Assembly: GCF_004962245.1 (NCBI RefSeq)
Contig: NZ_SUHQ01000014.1
Span: 1 to 64,000 of the forward strand
Source: Mesorhizobium sp.
GTDB taxonomy: Bacteria; Pseudomonadota; Alphaproteobacteria; Rhizobiales; Rhizobiaceae
Direction of reading: 5' to 3'
Length of the DNA: 64,000 bases
Shown here: positions 26,900 through 34,555 of the stretch, piece after piece
Layout: the number at the start of each line of letters is the position of its first letter
Position numbering within the stretch: position 1 is the first letter of the stretch
Notes under the pieces: model-generated
The model's input: only the letters and a program-made list of their open reading frames with translations
What the model was told of the DNA's origin: nothing
Database searches by the model: none
Translations under genes and position numbers: made by a program

Positions 26900-27295
26900 A
26901 TGCACACCATCCTGCAGCCGGAAGGCTGGGCGAAACCTGTCGGTTACGCCAACGGCGTCGCTGCACGCGGGCAGCTGATCTTCATCGGCGGCCAGGTCGG
27001 CTGGACCGGGCAAGGCCGGTTCGAAACCGACGATTTTGTCGGCCAGGTGCGCCAGACGCTTGCCAACATCGTCGCCGTGCTCGCCGAGGCCGGCGGCAAG
27101 CCGCAGCACATCACCTCGATGACCTGGTACTTTACCGACAAGACCGAGTATCTGGCTAACCTCAGAGGGATCGGCGAGGCCTATCGAGAGGTCATCGGCC
27201 GGCATTTTCCGGCCATGGCCGCGATGCAGGTGGTGGCGCTGGTCGAGGATCGCGCCAAGGTGGAGATCCAGGCGACAGCGGTGATCCCGGACTGA
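26900..27295 (+). CDS. Rid (YjgF/YER057c) family protein lacking the RidA arginine
   Basis: The 131-residue product has the Rid fold (LIFIGGQVGWTG ... VRQTLANIVAVLAEAGGKPQHITSMTWYFTD ... AKVEIQATAVI). RidA deaminases use an Arg in a PARS motif; here the aligned segment reads PAMAAMQ with Met106, so canonical imine deaminase activity is doubtful. Rid proteins occur in Azoarcus aminobenzoate clusters, where the substrate carries an enamine after ring reduction. GGGAGG precedes ATG 26900. It is the last gene of the operon. Confidence 0.85.
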   Translation: MHTILQPEGWAKPVGYANGVAARGQLIFIGGQVGWTGQGRFETDDFVGQVRQTLANIVAVLAEAGGKPQHITSMTWYFTDKTEYLANLRGIGEAYREVIGRHFPAMAAMQVVALVEDRAKVEIQATAVIPD

Positions 27296-27324
27296 GGCGA
27301 GCTTGAACTTTAGAGATTGGCGCC

Positions 27325-27488
27325 GCCCCTCACCTGCCTGCCGGCATCCTCTCCCCGTAAACGGGGCGAGGGCGCTCTCATCAACGATTTCGCCGATCGC
27401 CAACGCTGCAGAATCAGGTGCCGAGGCTGCGGCCGGTTTCTTTCTCCCCCGTTCACGGGGAGAAATGCCCGGCGGGGCAATGAGGGGG
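27325..27488. repeat. Composite inverted repeat, copy 4 (diverged subfamily)
   Basis: The arms begin GCCCCTCACCTGCCTGCCGGC and end GGCGGGGCAATGAGGGGG, with inner hairpins CCCCGTAAACGGGG and CCCCGTTCACGGGG. The layout equals copies 1-3 but the sequence differs, so it represents a second subfamily. It separates the catabolic operon from the GntR gene and could end transcription. Confidence 0.85.
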
Positions 27489-27582
27489 CAGCACCAACAT
27501 TCGAAACGAATGACATCTGACCTCGATCAGGCGTCATTGCCTCGGCGTTGTCGACCGAGTGACTTGGCTCCCCGTGCATTTT

Positions 27583-27598
27583 GTGATCAGATGATCAC
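27583..27598. promoter_or_regulatory. GntR operator, copy 1 (regulator promoter)
   Basis: GTGATCA-GA-TGATCAC is a perfect 7-bp inverted repeat with a 2-nt spacer, 68 bp upstream of the GntR start. An extra half site GATCACA lies at 27616-27622. The same palindrome recurs at 28531-28546 before the next operon. Size and symmetry fit FadR/GntR-subfamily operators, which indicates autoregulation. Confidence 0.8.
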
Positions 27599-27665
27599 GC
27601 CTGCTTCGGCTGGGCGATCACAGCGTGCAAGTTGCACATAGCTTCTGTCGGAGAAAAGTGAAAGC

Positions 27666-28394
27666 GTGGCTCTGGGATTTGAACCTGTATCGGGACGTGT
27701 GACCGTCCAGGATGGTGTCTACCAGCAGCTTCGGCATGCCCTGATGGTCGGCAGCTTCGATCCGGCCCAGGTGCTGACCATTGCCTCGCTTGCCGAAGCC
27801 TTCGGGACCTCGAACATGCCGGTGCGCGAGGCCTTGCGCCGGCTCGCCGCCGAGAACGCCCTGGAGATCTCGCAGAACGGTTCGGCCTGCGTGCCGGTCG
27901 TCACCCGCGCGCGGCTCGACGACCTCTGCCGGGCGCGCGTCGCCGTCGAAGGGCTGGCGGCCGAACTCGGAGCGCCGCGCCTGACGGTTACCGACATAGC
28001 CACGTTGCAGCAGATCACCGCCGACCAGCAGGCGATCGGGCGCAATGGCAGCATCTACGAGCTGATCGCCAAGAACCAGCAATTCCATTTCACCATCTAT
28101 CGCGCCTCCGGCTCCGACGTGCTGTTTCAGTTGATCGAGACACTGTGGCTGCGCTTCGGGCCCTATATGCGGCTGTTGTCCAACCATGTCGCGCCGTTGA
28201 TGCGCGCCGGCGCGATGGAACCGTCCGGGCGACACACGGCGATCATCGCGGCACTGAAGGATCGCGATTTTGCCCGCGCCCGCGAAGAGGTGGTTGCAGA
28301 CATCAGGACGACGCAGGAGACGCTGCGCGCCATCTGCCCCGACGTGCCGGAACCCAGGCCGGTCGAATTCGCCGGGTTCGGCAAGGCCTCCTGA
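27666..28394 (+). CDS. GntR-family (FadR/FCD subfamily) transcriptional regulator
   Basis: The 242-residue protein has an N-terminal winged helix (VYQQLRHALMVGSFDPAQVLTIASLAEAFGTSNMPVREALRRLAAENALE) and a C-terminal FCD helical domain with probable metal or ligand-binding histidines in NQQFHFTIY and GRHTAII. It starts at GTG 27666 after CGGAG. Matching operators in front of its own gene and of the PLP-enzyme operon downstream make it the likely repressor of amino-acid-type substrate use. The ligand is unknown. Confidence 0.92.
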   Translation: MALGFEPVSGRVTVQDGVYQQLRHALMVGSFDPAQVLTIASLAEAFGTSNMPVREALRRLAAENALEISQNGSACVPVVTRARLDDLCRARVAVEGLAAELGAPRLTVTDIATLQQITADQQAIGRNGSIYELIAKNQQFHFTIYRASGSDVLFQLIETLWLRFGPYMRLLSNHVAPLMRAGAMEPSGRHTAIIAALKDRDFARAREEVVADIRTTQETLRAICPDVPEPRPVEFAGFGKAS

Positions 28395-28530
28395 AGCGCC
28401 GCTGCGGTCGAACGCCAAATCGACGCCGGAAAGTGCCGATCCGCGACCGCTTGGCGTCGGAAACAATCACCCGATTTTCCCGATTGAATCGCATTTCTTC
28501 GCGGGCAGCGATTGATCCGCATTCCGTTTT

Positions 28531-28546
28531 GTGATCACATGATCAC
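28531..28546. promoter_or_regulatory. GntR operator, copy 2 (PLP-enzyme operon)
   Basis: GTGATCA-CA-TGATCAC is identical in half sites to the copy at 27583 and extends to TGTGATCA/TGATCACA. It ends 16 nt before the chosen GTG start, immediately upstream of the GGGAG ribosome-binding site, a position where bound repressor would block transcription. It also argues against starting the gene at 28512 or 28539, which would put the operator inside the coding region. Confidence 0.82.
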
Positions 28547-28562
28547 AGGGAGCAAGTGCGCA

Positions 28563-29702
28563 GTGTCTGGCTATTTTCTCTACCATTCAATCGGCACGTT
28601 TCCCGGCAAGGCGGAGCGCATGGCTGCTGCCCTGTCGGAATTCTCGCGCATCTGGTCGGCGGAAGATGACGGCCAGTGGCCGGCGGCCCTTGCCGCGCGG
28701 CAGCGCTTCATCGATGCCTGGGGCTCGCTGATCGATGCGCCACAAGGCACGCTGACCACCGCCGAGAACGTTACATCAGCCCTTTACAGCCTGATCGGCG
28801 CCCTGCCCTCTGAGCGGCTGGCGGGAAAGCGCCTGCTGGTCGCGGCCGACTGTTTTCCGAGCCTGCATTTCCTGCTCGCGGGTCTGGCCGCGCGCTTCGA
28901 CTTCGTGCTCGACACCGTGCCGCTGCGGCCGGGCGAAAGCTGGGTGCGTGACGAGGACTTCATCGCCCGCTGGCAGGACGATGTCGGGCTCGCCCTTTTG
29001 ACCTTCGTCACCTCGACGGCCTCGCACCGTTGCGACGTGGCGTGGCTTGCCGCGCATGGCCGGAAGATGGGCAGCATCGTCGGCGTCGACATCACCCAGG
29101 GAGTCGGCGTGACGCCGTTCTCGGTCGCGAAGACGCCGGTCGATTTCGTCGTCTCGACCTCGCTGAAATGGCTGTGCGGCACTTCAGGCGCCGGCGTCCT
29201 GCAAGTGGAGCCCGATCTGCTGTCCGCCTGCCGGCCGGAACTTCGCGGCTGGTTCAGCCAGCCAAACCCATTTTCGTGGGATCTCGACAGTTTCGCCTAT
29301 GCTGAGGATGCGCGTCGTTTCGACCATGGCACGCCGGCCATCCTGGCCAGCGTCGCATCGCTGCCTGGCCTCGAATGGGTCGCCGAGACAAGCGTAGATA
29401 CCATCCGCGCCCAAAACACGGCGCATGCGGAGCGCATCATCGGCTGCGCGCTGGACAATGGCTGGGCGGTTCGCTCGCCGCTCGATCCAGACGAGCGCGG
29501 CGGCAGCGTCATGCTGACCTTGCCGCAAGGCGTGGACCCGGTGAAGACAGTGTCGACGCTGCGCGATGAGCGACTCTATTGCGATGCGCGCGGCGCGACG
29601 CTCAGGCTGTCGCCCGGAATGGTCACCACGGACGACGCGGTGGATGCACTGCTGCAGCGTCTGCAACAGTTGATTGGCGCGCGGCAACGCCGCGCGTCCT
29701 GA
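28563..29702 (+). CDS. Aminotransferase class V-fold PLP enzyme (first of the operon)
   Basis: The 379-residue protein belongs to PLP fold type I, class V, the group of kynureninase, isopenicillin-N epimerase and cysteine desulfurases. Asp176 (GVDITQG) should bind the pyridine nitrogen and Lys202 (STSLKWLCGTSGAGV) the cofactor. GTG 28563 after GGGAG gives an N-terminus SGYFLYHSIGTFPGKAE; upstream ATGs fall in the operator. It lies beside an amino-acid binding protein and permease, so it probably acts on the imported amino compound. The reaction (lyase, epimerase or transaminase) cannot be fixed from sequence. Confidence 0.82.
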   Translation: MSGYFLYHSIGTFPGKAERMAAALSEFSRIWSAEDDGQWPAALAARQRFIDAWGSLIDAPQGTLTTAENVTSALYSLIGALPSERLAGKRLLVAADCFPSLHFLLAGLAARFDFVLDTVPLRPGESWVRDEDFIARWQDDVGLALLTFVTSTASHRCDVAWLAAHGRKMGSIVGVDITQGVGVTPFSVAKTPVDFVVSTSLKWLCGTSGAGVLQVEPDLLSACRPELRGWFSQPNPFSWDLDSFAYAEDARRFDHGTPAILASVASLPGLEWVAETSVDTIRAQNTAHAERIIGCALDNGWAVRSPLDPDERGGSVMLTLPQGVDPVKTVSTLRDERLYCDARGATLRLSPGMVTTDDAVDALLQRLQQLIGARQRRAS

Positions 29703-29802
29703 CTTCAGGCGCCGCCTCGCCTGCAGTGTCCGGAAAATACGGCGCTGAAAGGGGTGGAAGTGAAAAGCGCCACAGGGAGTGGCCGAACCAGAGGGAACGA
29801 AA

Positions 29803-30600
29803 ATGAGCTTCACTCGCCGTAATCTGCTTCTTCTCGCTGCCGCCATCGGCATCACCGCCGGACCGGCCACCGCCTATGCCGCGGACGTGCTGAATGTCGG
29901 CGCCTATCCGACCAACCCGCCCTTCGAATACAAGAACGAAAGTGGCACCTTCGAGGGCTTCGAAGTCGATATCGTCAACGAAGCGGCAAAGCGTATCGGC
30001 ATGACCACGGAAATCGCCGACCTCGGATTTCAGGCCCTGTTCGCCGCCACCACGTCGAAGCGGATCGACGTTGCCATCTCGTCGATCACGATCACGCCGG
30101 AGCGGCTGAAGTCGCAGGCGTTCACGCAGCCTTATTACGATTCCGACATGGGCATTGCCGCCAAGGCCGACAGCCCGATCAAGGCCGAGGCCGACCTCAA
30201 GGGCAAGATCATCGGCGTGCTGTCCGGCTCGACCGGCGAGGCCTGGACCAAGCAGCACCAGGAGGCCAGCGGCTTCAGCGAGGTGAAGGGCTACGACACG
30301 CAGCAGAACCTGCTGCTCGATCTCAGCGCCGGTCGCGTCGACGCAGCGGTCAGCGACGTTCCGGGCCTGGAATACTCTTTCACCAAGATGAAGGATCTCA
30401 CCGTAAAAGAACGTATCAAGACCGGCGAGCAGTACGGCCTGATGATGGCCAAGGACCACCCGCTGCTCGGCAAGCTGAACGACGCGCTGACCGCGATGAA
30501 GAAGGACGGCACGCTGGCCTCGATCCACAAGAAGTGGTTCGGCAGCGACGCGCCCGCCGATTCTTCGACCGTCAAGGAAATGCCGATGCCGAAGGCCTGA
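29803..30600 (+). CDS. Polar amino-acid-type ABC substrate-binding protein (SBP family 3)
   Basis: The 265-residue exported protein has a signal peptide (FTRRNLLLLAAAIGITAGPATAYA) and the family-3 fold: VGAYPTNPPFEYKNESGTFEGFEVDIVNEAAKRIG, then DVAISSITITPERLKSQAFTQPYYDSD and LASIHKKWFG. ATG 29803 follows GAGGGAAC. It should bind an amino acid or related small molecule in the periplasm and pass it to the permease encoded 198 bp downstream. A stem-loop lies between the two genes. Confidence 0.9.
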   Translation: MSFTRRNLLLLAAAIGITAGPATAYAADVLNVGAYPTNPPFEYKNESGTFEGFEVDIVNEAAKRIGMTTEIADLGFQALFAATTSKRIDVAISSITITPERLKSQAFTQPYYDSDMGIAAKADSPIKAEADLKGKIIGVLSGSTGEAWTKQHQEASGFSEVKGYDTQQNLLLDLSAGRVDAAVSDVPGLEYSFTKMKDLTVKERIKTGEQYGLMMAKDHPLLGKLNDALTAMKKDGTLASIHKKWFGSDAPADSSTVKEMPMPKA

Positions 30601-30618
30601 GCGGCAACTCATGACTAG

Positions 30619-30647
30619 ATTGTGCCGGCTTTCCCCGCCGGCACAAT
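30619..30647 (+). terminator. Stem-loop after the binding-protein gene
   Basis: ATTGTGCCGGC (30619-30629) pairs perfectly with GCCGGCACAAT (30637-30647) around a 7-nt loop, 18 bp after the binding-protein stop and followed by TTTC. It could be a partial terminator or an mRNA-stabilising hairpin that keeps binding-protein levels above permease levels, a common design in ABC operons. Confidence 0.65.
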
Positions 30648-30798
30648 TTCATGGGTCAGCGCCGCGTGTCTCTTGGACGCGCAACGGACCGCCGTAGCCC
30701 TTCGACTTTTCACGCATGATCCGCTCCGAAGGCCGATTTCGGGTCCAGGAGCCATGCCTTAGCGTCGCGGGACGCCAAATCTTTCGGGAATGCTCCCC

Positions 30799-31473
30799 AT
30801 GTCGCTGCTCGAGACCTTCTTTAACGCCGATGTCATGATCTCCAGCCTGCCGGCGCTGCTGCGCGGCTTCCTGAACACGCTGCTGCTCGGGCTGTTGAGC
30901 ATCGGCATCGGCATCCCCGTCGGCCTGGCGATCAGCCTGGTGCGGCTCTATGCGCCAAAGCCGCTGCGGCTGCTGGCGGTCAGCTATATCGATATTTTCC
31001 GGGCGATGCCGGTGCTGGTCGTGCTGATCCTGATCTACTACGCGCTGCCGTTCCTCGGCATACGCCTGTCGTCCTGGACTTCCGCGGTAACGGCATTCGC
31101 CATCATCATGGCGGCTTATTCGGCCGAAGTGTTCCGCTCCGGCATAGAAAGCATTCCGCGCGGCCAGTTCGAGGCGGCGCAGGCACTCGGCCTGCCGTTT
31201 TTACTGACCTTGCGCAAGGTGGTGCTGCCGCAGGCGATCCGCGTGGTCATTCCGCCGATGACAAGCAACTGCGTCTCGATGTTCAAGGATACCTCGCTCG
31301 CCTCAACCGTGGCGCTGCCCGAACTGTTGAAGGAAGCGACCAACGCGCAGTCGCTCTACGCCAACCCCTCGCCATTGATTGGAGCGGCGCTGGTCTATCT
31401 CATCTTTCTCTGGCCGATGGTTCGCCTCGTCAGCCTGCTGGAACGCCGCTTCAAAACCGAAAAGACCCGCTGA
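30799..31473 (+). CDS. Polar amino-acid-type ABC permease (HisM/GlnP-like)
   Basis: The 224-residue membrane protein has the His/Glu/Gln-type permease pattern: LLRGFLNTLLLGLLSIGIG, YIDIFRAMPVLVVLILIYYALPF, and an EAA loop SIPRGQFEAAQALGLPFLLTLRKVVLPQAIR. ATG 30790 is an alternative three codons earlier but has a poorly spaced ribosome-binding site. No matching ATP-binding subunit is encoded nearby; the ATPases at 32848-34550 are of the dipeptide type, so the ATPase must be encoded elsewhere or shared. Confidence 0.88.
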   Translation: MSLLETFFNADVMISSLPALLRGFLNTLLLGLLSIGIGIPVGLAISLVRLYAPKPLRLLAVSYIDIFRAMPVLVVLILIYYALPFLGIRLSSWTSAVTAFAIIMAAYSAEVFRSGIESIPRGQFEAAQALGLPFLLTLRKVVLPQAIRVVIPPMTSNCVSMFKDTSLASTVALPELLKEATNAQSLYANPSPLIGAALVYLIFLWPMVRLVSLLERRFKTEKTR

Positions 31474-31548
31474 CCTCGCCAGCTTCCCCATCTGTCAATT
31501 TTCGTATCTGCCAATTTCATCTCTGTCAGGCACTTGCAGGAGACCACC

Positions 31549-32829
31549 TTGAACAAGCATCAGACCCACAATGCCAGCGACGTCTCCGCAGCCTTCCCGG
31601 TCGACACGATCCGCGCCATGTTTCCAGCCCTGCAGCAGGCCGGCGACTTCATCTTCATGGACAATGCCGCCGGCGCGCAGATCCCGCAAAGCGTGCTCGA
31701 CGCGGTGACCAACCATCTTGTCGCGCACAATGTGCAGCGCGGCGGCCGCTACGGCCGCAGCGTCGCCGTCGATCAAGCGATTGCCGATGCGCGCGAAAGC
31801 GTGGCACTGCTGATCAACGCCTATAGCCCTGCGGAAATCTGCTTCGGCATGAACGCCACCTCGTTCATCCGCCTCGTCAGTCTCGGCATCGGCCAGATGC
31901 TCGGAGATCGCGACGAAATCATCATCACCGACATGGACCACGACGCCAACATCGCGACATGGCTGGCGCTGACGTCCGCGGGCGCCAAGTTCAAATGGTG
32001 GCGGATGCGCGACGACGGCAACCTCCATGTCGACGACCTTCGTCCGCTGGTCGGCGACCGCACCCGGCTCGTCGCATGCACGGTGACGGCGCATTCGATC
32101 GGCTCGATCGTCGATGTCGCTGCGGTGGCCGACATTGCGCATGCGGCCGGTGCCGAAGTGTTCCTCGACTGCGTGCATTACGGGCCGCACGGGCTGATCG
32201 ACGTGCAGGCCTGGGACTGCGACTATCTGGTTTGCTCAGGCTACAAGAATTTCTCGCCGCATATGGGCTTCCTGTGGGGCCGTTTCGAGACGCTGAAGCG
32301 CCTGCCGACCTTCCGCGAGGACTTCATTCCCGACGAGCCGCCCTACAAGGTCGAGGCCGGCACCTTCATCTATGAGAACGTCTCCGGCATGGATGCCGCG
32401 GTGCGCTATCTCGAGTCGATCGGCCGCAACTTCCTGGCTGAGAACAATCGGTCGCGGCGCGACAATATCGTCGCCGGCATGAATGCCATCCGCAACTATG
32501 AGCTGGTGCTGGCGCGCGAAATGCTTGCCGTGCTCAAGGATTGCGGCGCGACGATCTATGGCGTCGCCGACGAAGCCCGCCTCAACGAGCGCGTGCCGAC
32601 CTTCTGCTTCAACATCGGTACGCTGTCGCCGCAGATGATCGTCGAGGCGATGGCCGAAATGCAGATTGGCATCCGCGACGGCCATATGTACGCGCCGCGA
32701 CTGATGAAGCGCCTGAACCTCAGCATGGACAGCGGCGCCATCCGTGCCTCGCTGGTCCATTACAACACGATCGAGGAAGTCCGGCGCTTCGGCGAGGCGC
32801 TGCGCGCCATCATCGCCCGGCTGTCCTGA
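31549..32829 (+). CDS. Cysteine-desulfurase-like class V PLP protein with Tyr at the catalytic Cys position
   Basis: The 426-residue protein resembles SufS/NifS-like enzymes: His131 (DMDHDAN), Asp207 (VFLDCVHYG) and cofactor Lys233 ([12 protein letters not shown]). By eye, SufS has RTGHHCAMPLM before RASLAMYNT; this protein has [11 protein letters not shown] with Tyr381 (TAC at 32689) where the sulfur-accepting Cys stands, so desulfurase chemistry is unlikely. The TTG start is well placed after GCAGGAGA. It is the second PLP enzyme of the GntR-controlled operon and probably modifies the imported amino compound or a product of the first enzyme. Confidence 0.85.
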   Translation: MNKHQTHNASDVSAAFPVDTIRAMFPALQQAGDFIFMDNAAGAQIPQSVLDAVTNHLVAHNVQRGGRYGRSVAVDQAIADARESVALLINAYSPAEICFGMNATSFIRLVSLGIGQMLGDRDEIIITDMDHDANIATWLALTSAGAKFKWWRMRDDGNLHVDDLRPLVGDRTRLVACTVTAHSIGSIVDVAAVADIAHAAGAEVFLDCVHYGPHGLIDVQAWDCDYLVCSGYKNFSPHMGFLWGRFETLKRLPTFREDFIPDEPPYKVEAGTFIYENVSGMDAAVRYLESIGRNFLAENNRSRRDNIVAGMNAIRNYELVLAREMLAVLKDCGATIYGVADEARLNERVPTFCFNIGTLSPQMIVEAMAEMQIGIRDGHMYAPRLMKRLNLSMDSGAIRASLVHYNTIEEVRRFGEALRAIIARLS

Positions 32830-32847
32830 TCGGCCGCGATTGCAGGA

Positions 32848-33678
32848 TCAGGCGGCCTTCTTCTTCGCCAGCCTCGCCTTGATGCTGGCGACGTCGGCGC
32901 GCGGCGTCGCGGCGAACAATGTCTTGGTGTAGTTGTGCTTGGGATCGGCGAAGACCTCGTCGCGCGAGCCATATTCGACGGCCTCGCCGTAATACATGAC
33001 CATCACGTCGTCGGCGATGTAGCGCACCACAGACAGGTCGTGGCTGATGAAGACATAGGTCAGCTCGAACTCGTCCTGCAGGTCGGCGAGCAGGTTGAGC
33101 ACCTGCGCCTGCACCGACAGGTCTAGCGCCGAGACCGGCTCGTCGAGCACCAAGAGGCTCGGATTGAGCATCAGCGCGCGGGCAATGGCGATGCGCTGGC
33201 GCTGGCCGCCCGAGAACATATGCGGGTAGCGGTTGTAGTGTTCCGGTCCGAGGCCGACCTTCTTCAGCATCTTCATGGCGAGATCGCGCCGCTCGTCGGC
33301 CGGCTTGTCGGTGTTGATGAGCAGCGGCTCGCCCAGCACGTCGCCGATCTTCTGGCGCGGATTGAGCGAACCGTAAGGGTTCTGGAAGACGATCTGCACC
33401 TTGCGGCGCATCTCCTTCGTCAAGCCGTCCTTGGCGATGTCGACCTTGTTGCCGTCAATGAAGAGCTCGCCCGATGTCGCCGGATCGATCAGGGTGATGA
33501 TGCGGGCGAGCGTTGACTTGCCGCAACCGCTTTCGCCGACGATGGCCAGCGTCTTGCCCTTGTCGACGCTGAACGAGACACCCTTGACCGCGTGCACCGT
33601 GCGGGAGGGGCGAAACAGGCCACCGCCGACATGATAGTCGCGCACGATGTTTTTGCCCTCGAGAACCGTCACGCTCAT
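32848..33678 (-). CDS. Dipeptide/oligopeptide ABC transporter ATP-binding protein (DppF-like)
   Basis: The 276-residue ATPase has Walker A GESGCGKST, Q-loop VFQNPYGSLNPRQ, signature FSGGQRQR and Walker B LLVLDEPVSALDLS, with the oligopeptide C-terminal tail (DPKHNYTKTLFAATPR). It is the last gene of the minus-strand dpp operon and starts within the stop of the DppD-like gene (4-nt overlap). It converges with the PLP gene, leaving an 18-bp gap. Confidence 0.92.
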   Translation of the reverse strand: MSVTVLEGKNIVRDYHVGGGLFRPSRTVHAVKGVSFSVDKGKTLAIVGESGCGKSTLARIITLIDPATSGELFIDGNKVDIAKDGLTKEMRRKVQIVFQNPYGSLNPRQKIGDVLGEPLLINTDKPADERRDLAMKMLKKVGLGPEHYNRYPHMFSGGQRQRIAIARALMLNPSLLVLDEPVSALDLSVQAQVLNLLADLQDEFELTYVFISHDLSVVRYIADDVMVMYYGEAVEYGSRDEVFADPKHNYTKTLFAATPRADVASIKARLAKKKAA

Positions 33679-34550
33679 GACGCGGCTCCCGTTGCAGACC
33701 CGGTTCCCGCGGCAGAGGGGGCCGGTTCGAACAGCATGTCGGAAATGGTCGGCAGCCGGTCGCCGACGGCGTTTTCCGGCAGCGCCGACAGCAGCGCGCG
33801 CGTGTAGTTGCTCTTCGGCTGCTCGAACAGCGACAGAACGTCGGCCTCTTCCATCTTGCGGCCCTTGTACTGGACGATCACGCGGTCGGCGGTCTCGGCC
33901 ACCACGCCCATATTGTGGGTGATCATGATCAAGCCCATGCCGTATTTGGCCTGCAGGCCGACCAAAAGGTCAAGGATCTGCTTCTGAATGGTGACATCGA
34001 GCGCGGTGGTCGGCTCGTCGGCGATCAACAGCTTCGGATTGCAGGCGATGGCGATGGCGATCATGACGCGCTGGCACTGGCCGCCCGACATCTGGTGCGG
34101 GAACGAATTCAGCCGCTCTTCCGGATCGGCGATACCGACCAGCTTCATCAGTTCGATGGCGCGAGCCCGACGCTGGGCGCGGTCCATGCCCATATGGAAG
34201 CGCAGCACCTCCTCGATCTGGAAGCCGGCGGTGAAGCATGGATTGAGACTGGCAATCGGCTCCTGGAAGATCATCGAGATGTCCTTGCCGACGATCTTGC
34301 GACGCTCGGACGGGCTGAGCTCGAGCAGGTCGATGCCGTCGAAGGCCATGCGGTCGGCCTTCACTGTCGCCGTATTCGGCAAAAGCCCCATCACCGCCAG
34401 CATCGCCACCGATTTGCCGGAGCCGGATTCGCCGACGATGGCCAGCACCTCGCGCGGCTCGATCGACAGGTCGATGCCTTGCACGGCCATGAACGGTCCG
34501 GCGGCGGTATCGAAGGACACGGTGAGGTTCTTGATCTCGAGAAGAGGCAT
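33675..34550 (-). CDS. Dipeptide/oligopeptide ABC transporter ATP-binding protein (DppD-like)
   Basis: The 291-residue ATPase has Walker A GESGSGKSV (Val in place of the usual Thr/Ser at the second hydroxyl position), Q-loop IFQEPIASLNP, signature MSGGQCQR and Walker B LLIADEPTTALDVT. ATG 34550 is preferred; the longer frame to 34712 runs back inside the permease gene. It pairs with the DppF-like subunit. Confidence 0.9.
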   Translation of the reverse strand: MPLLEIKNLTVSFDTAAGPFMAVQGIDLSIEPREVLAIVGESGSGKSVAMLAVMGLLPNTATVKADRMAFDGIDLLELSPSERRKIVGKDISMIFQEPIASLNPCFTAGFQIEEVLRFHMGMDRAQRRARAIELMKLVGIADPEERLNSFPHQMSGGQCQRVMIAIAIACNPKLLIADEPTTALDVTIQKQILDLLVGLQAKYGMGLIMITHNMGVVAETADRVIVQYKGRKMEEADVLSLFEQPKSNYTRALLSALPENAVGDRLPTISDMLFEPAPSAAGTGSATGAAS

Positions 34551-34555
34551 GGTGC

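Noticed and set aside
28512..28562. Upstream ATG starts at 28512 and 28539 for the first PLP enzyme
   Set aside because: They would place the perfect GntR operator inside the gene. GTG 28563 has a GGGAG ribosome-binding site and gives a sensible N-terminus.
31549..32829. Genuine cysteine desulfurase for Fe-S assembly
   Set aside because: The catalytic Cys position is Tyr381, and there are no suf or isc partners nearby.
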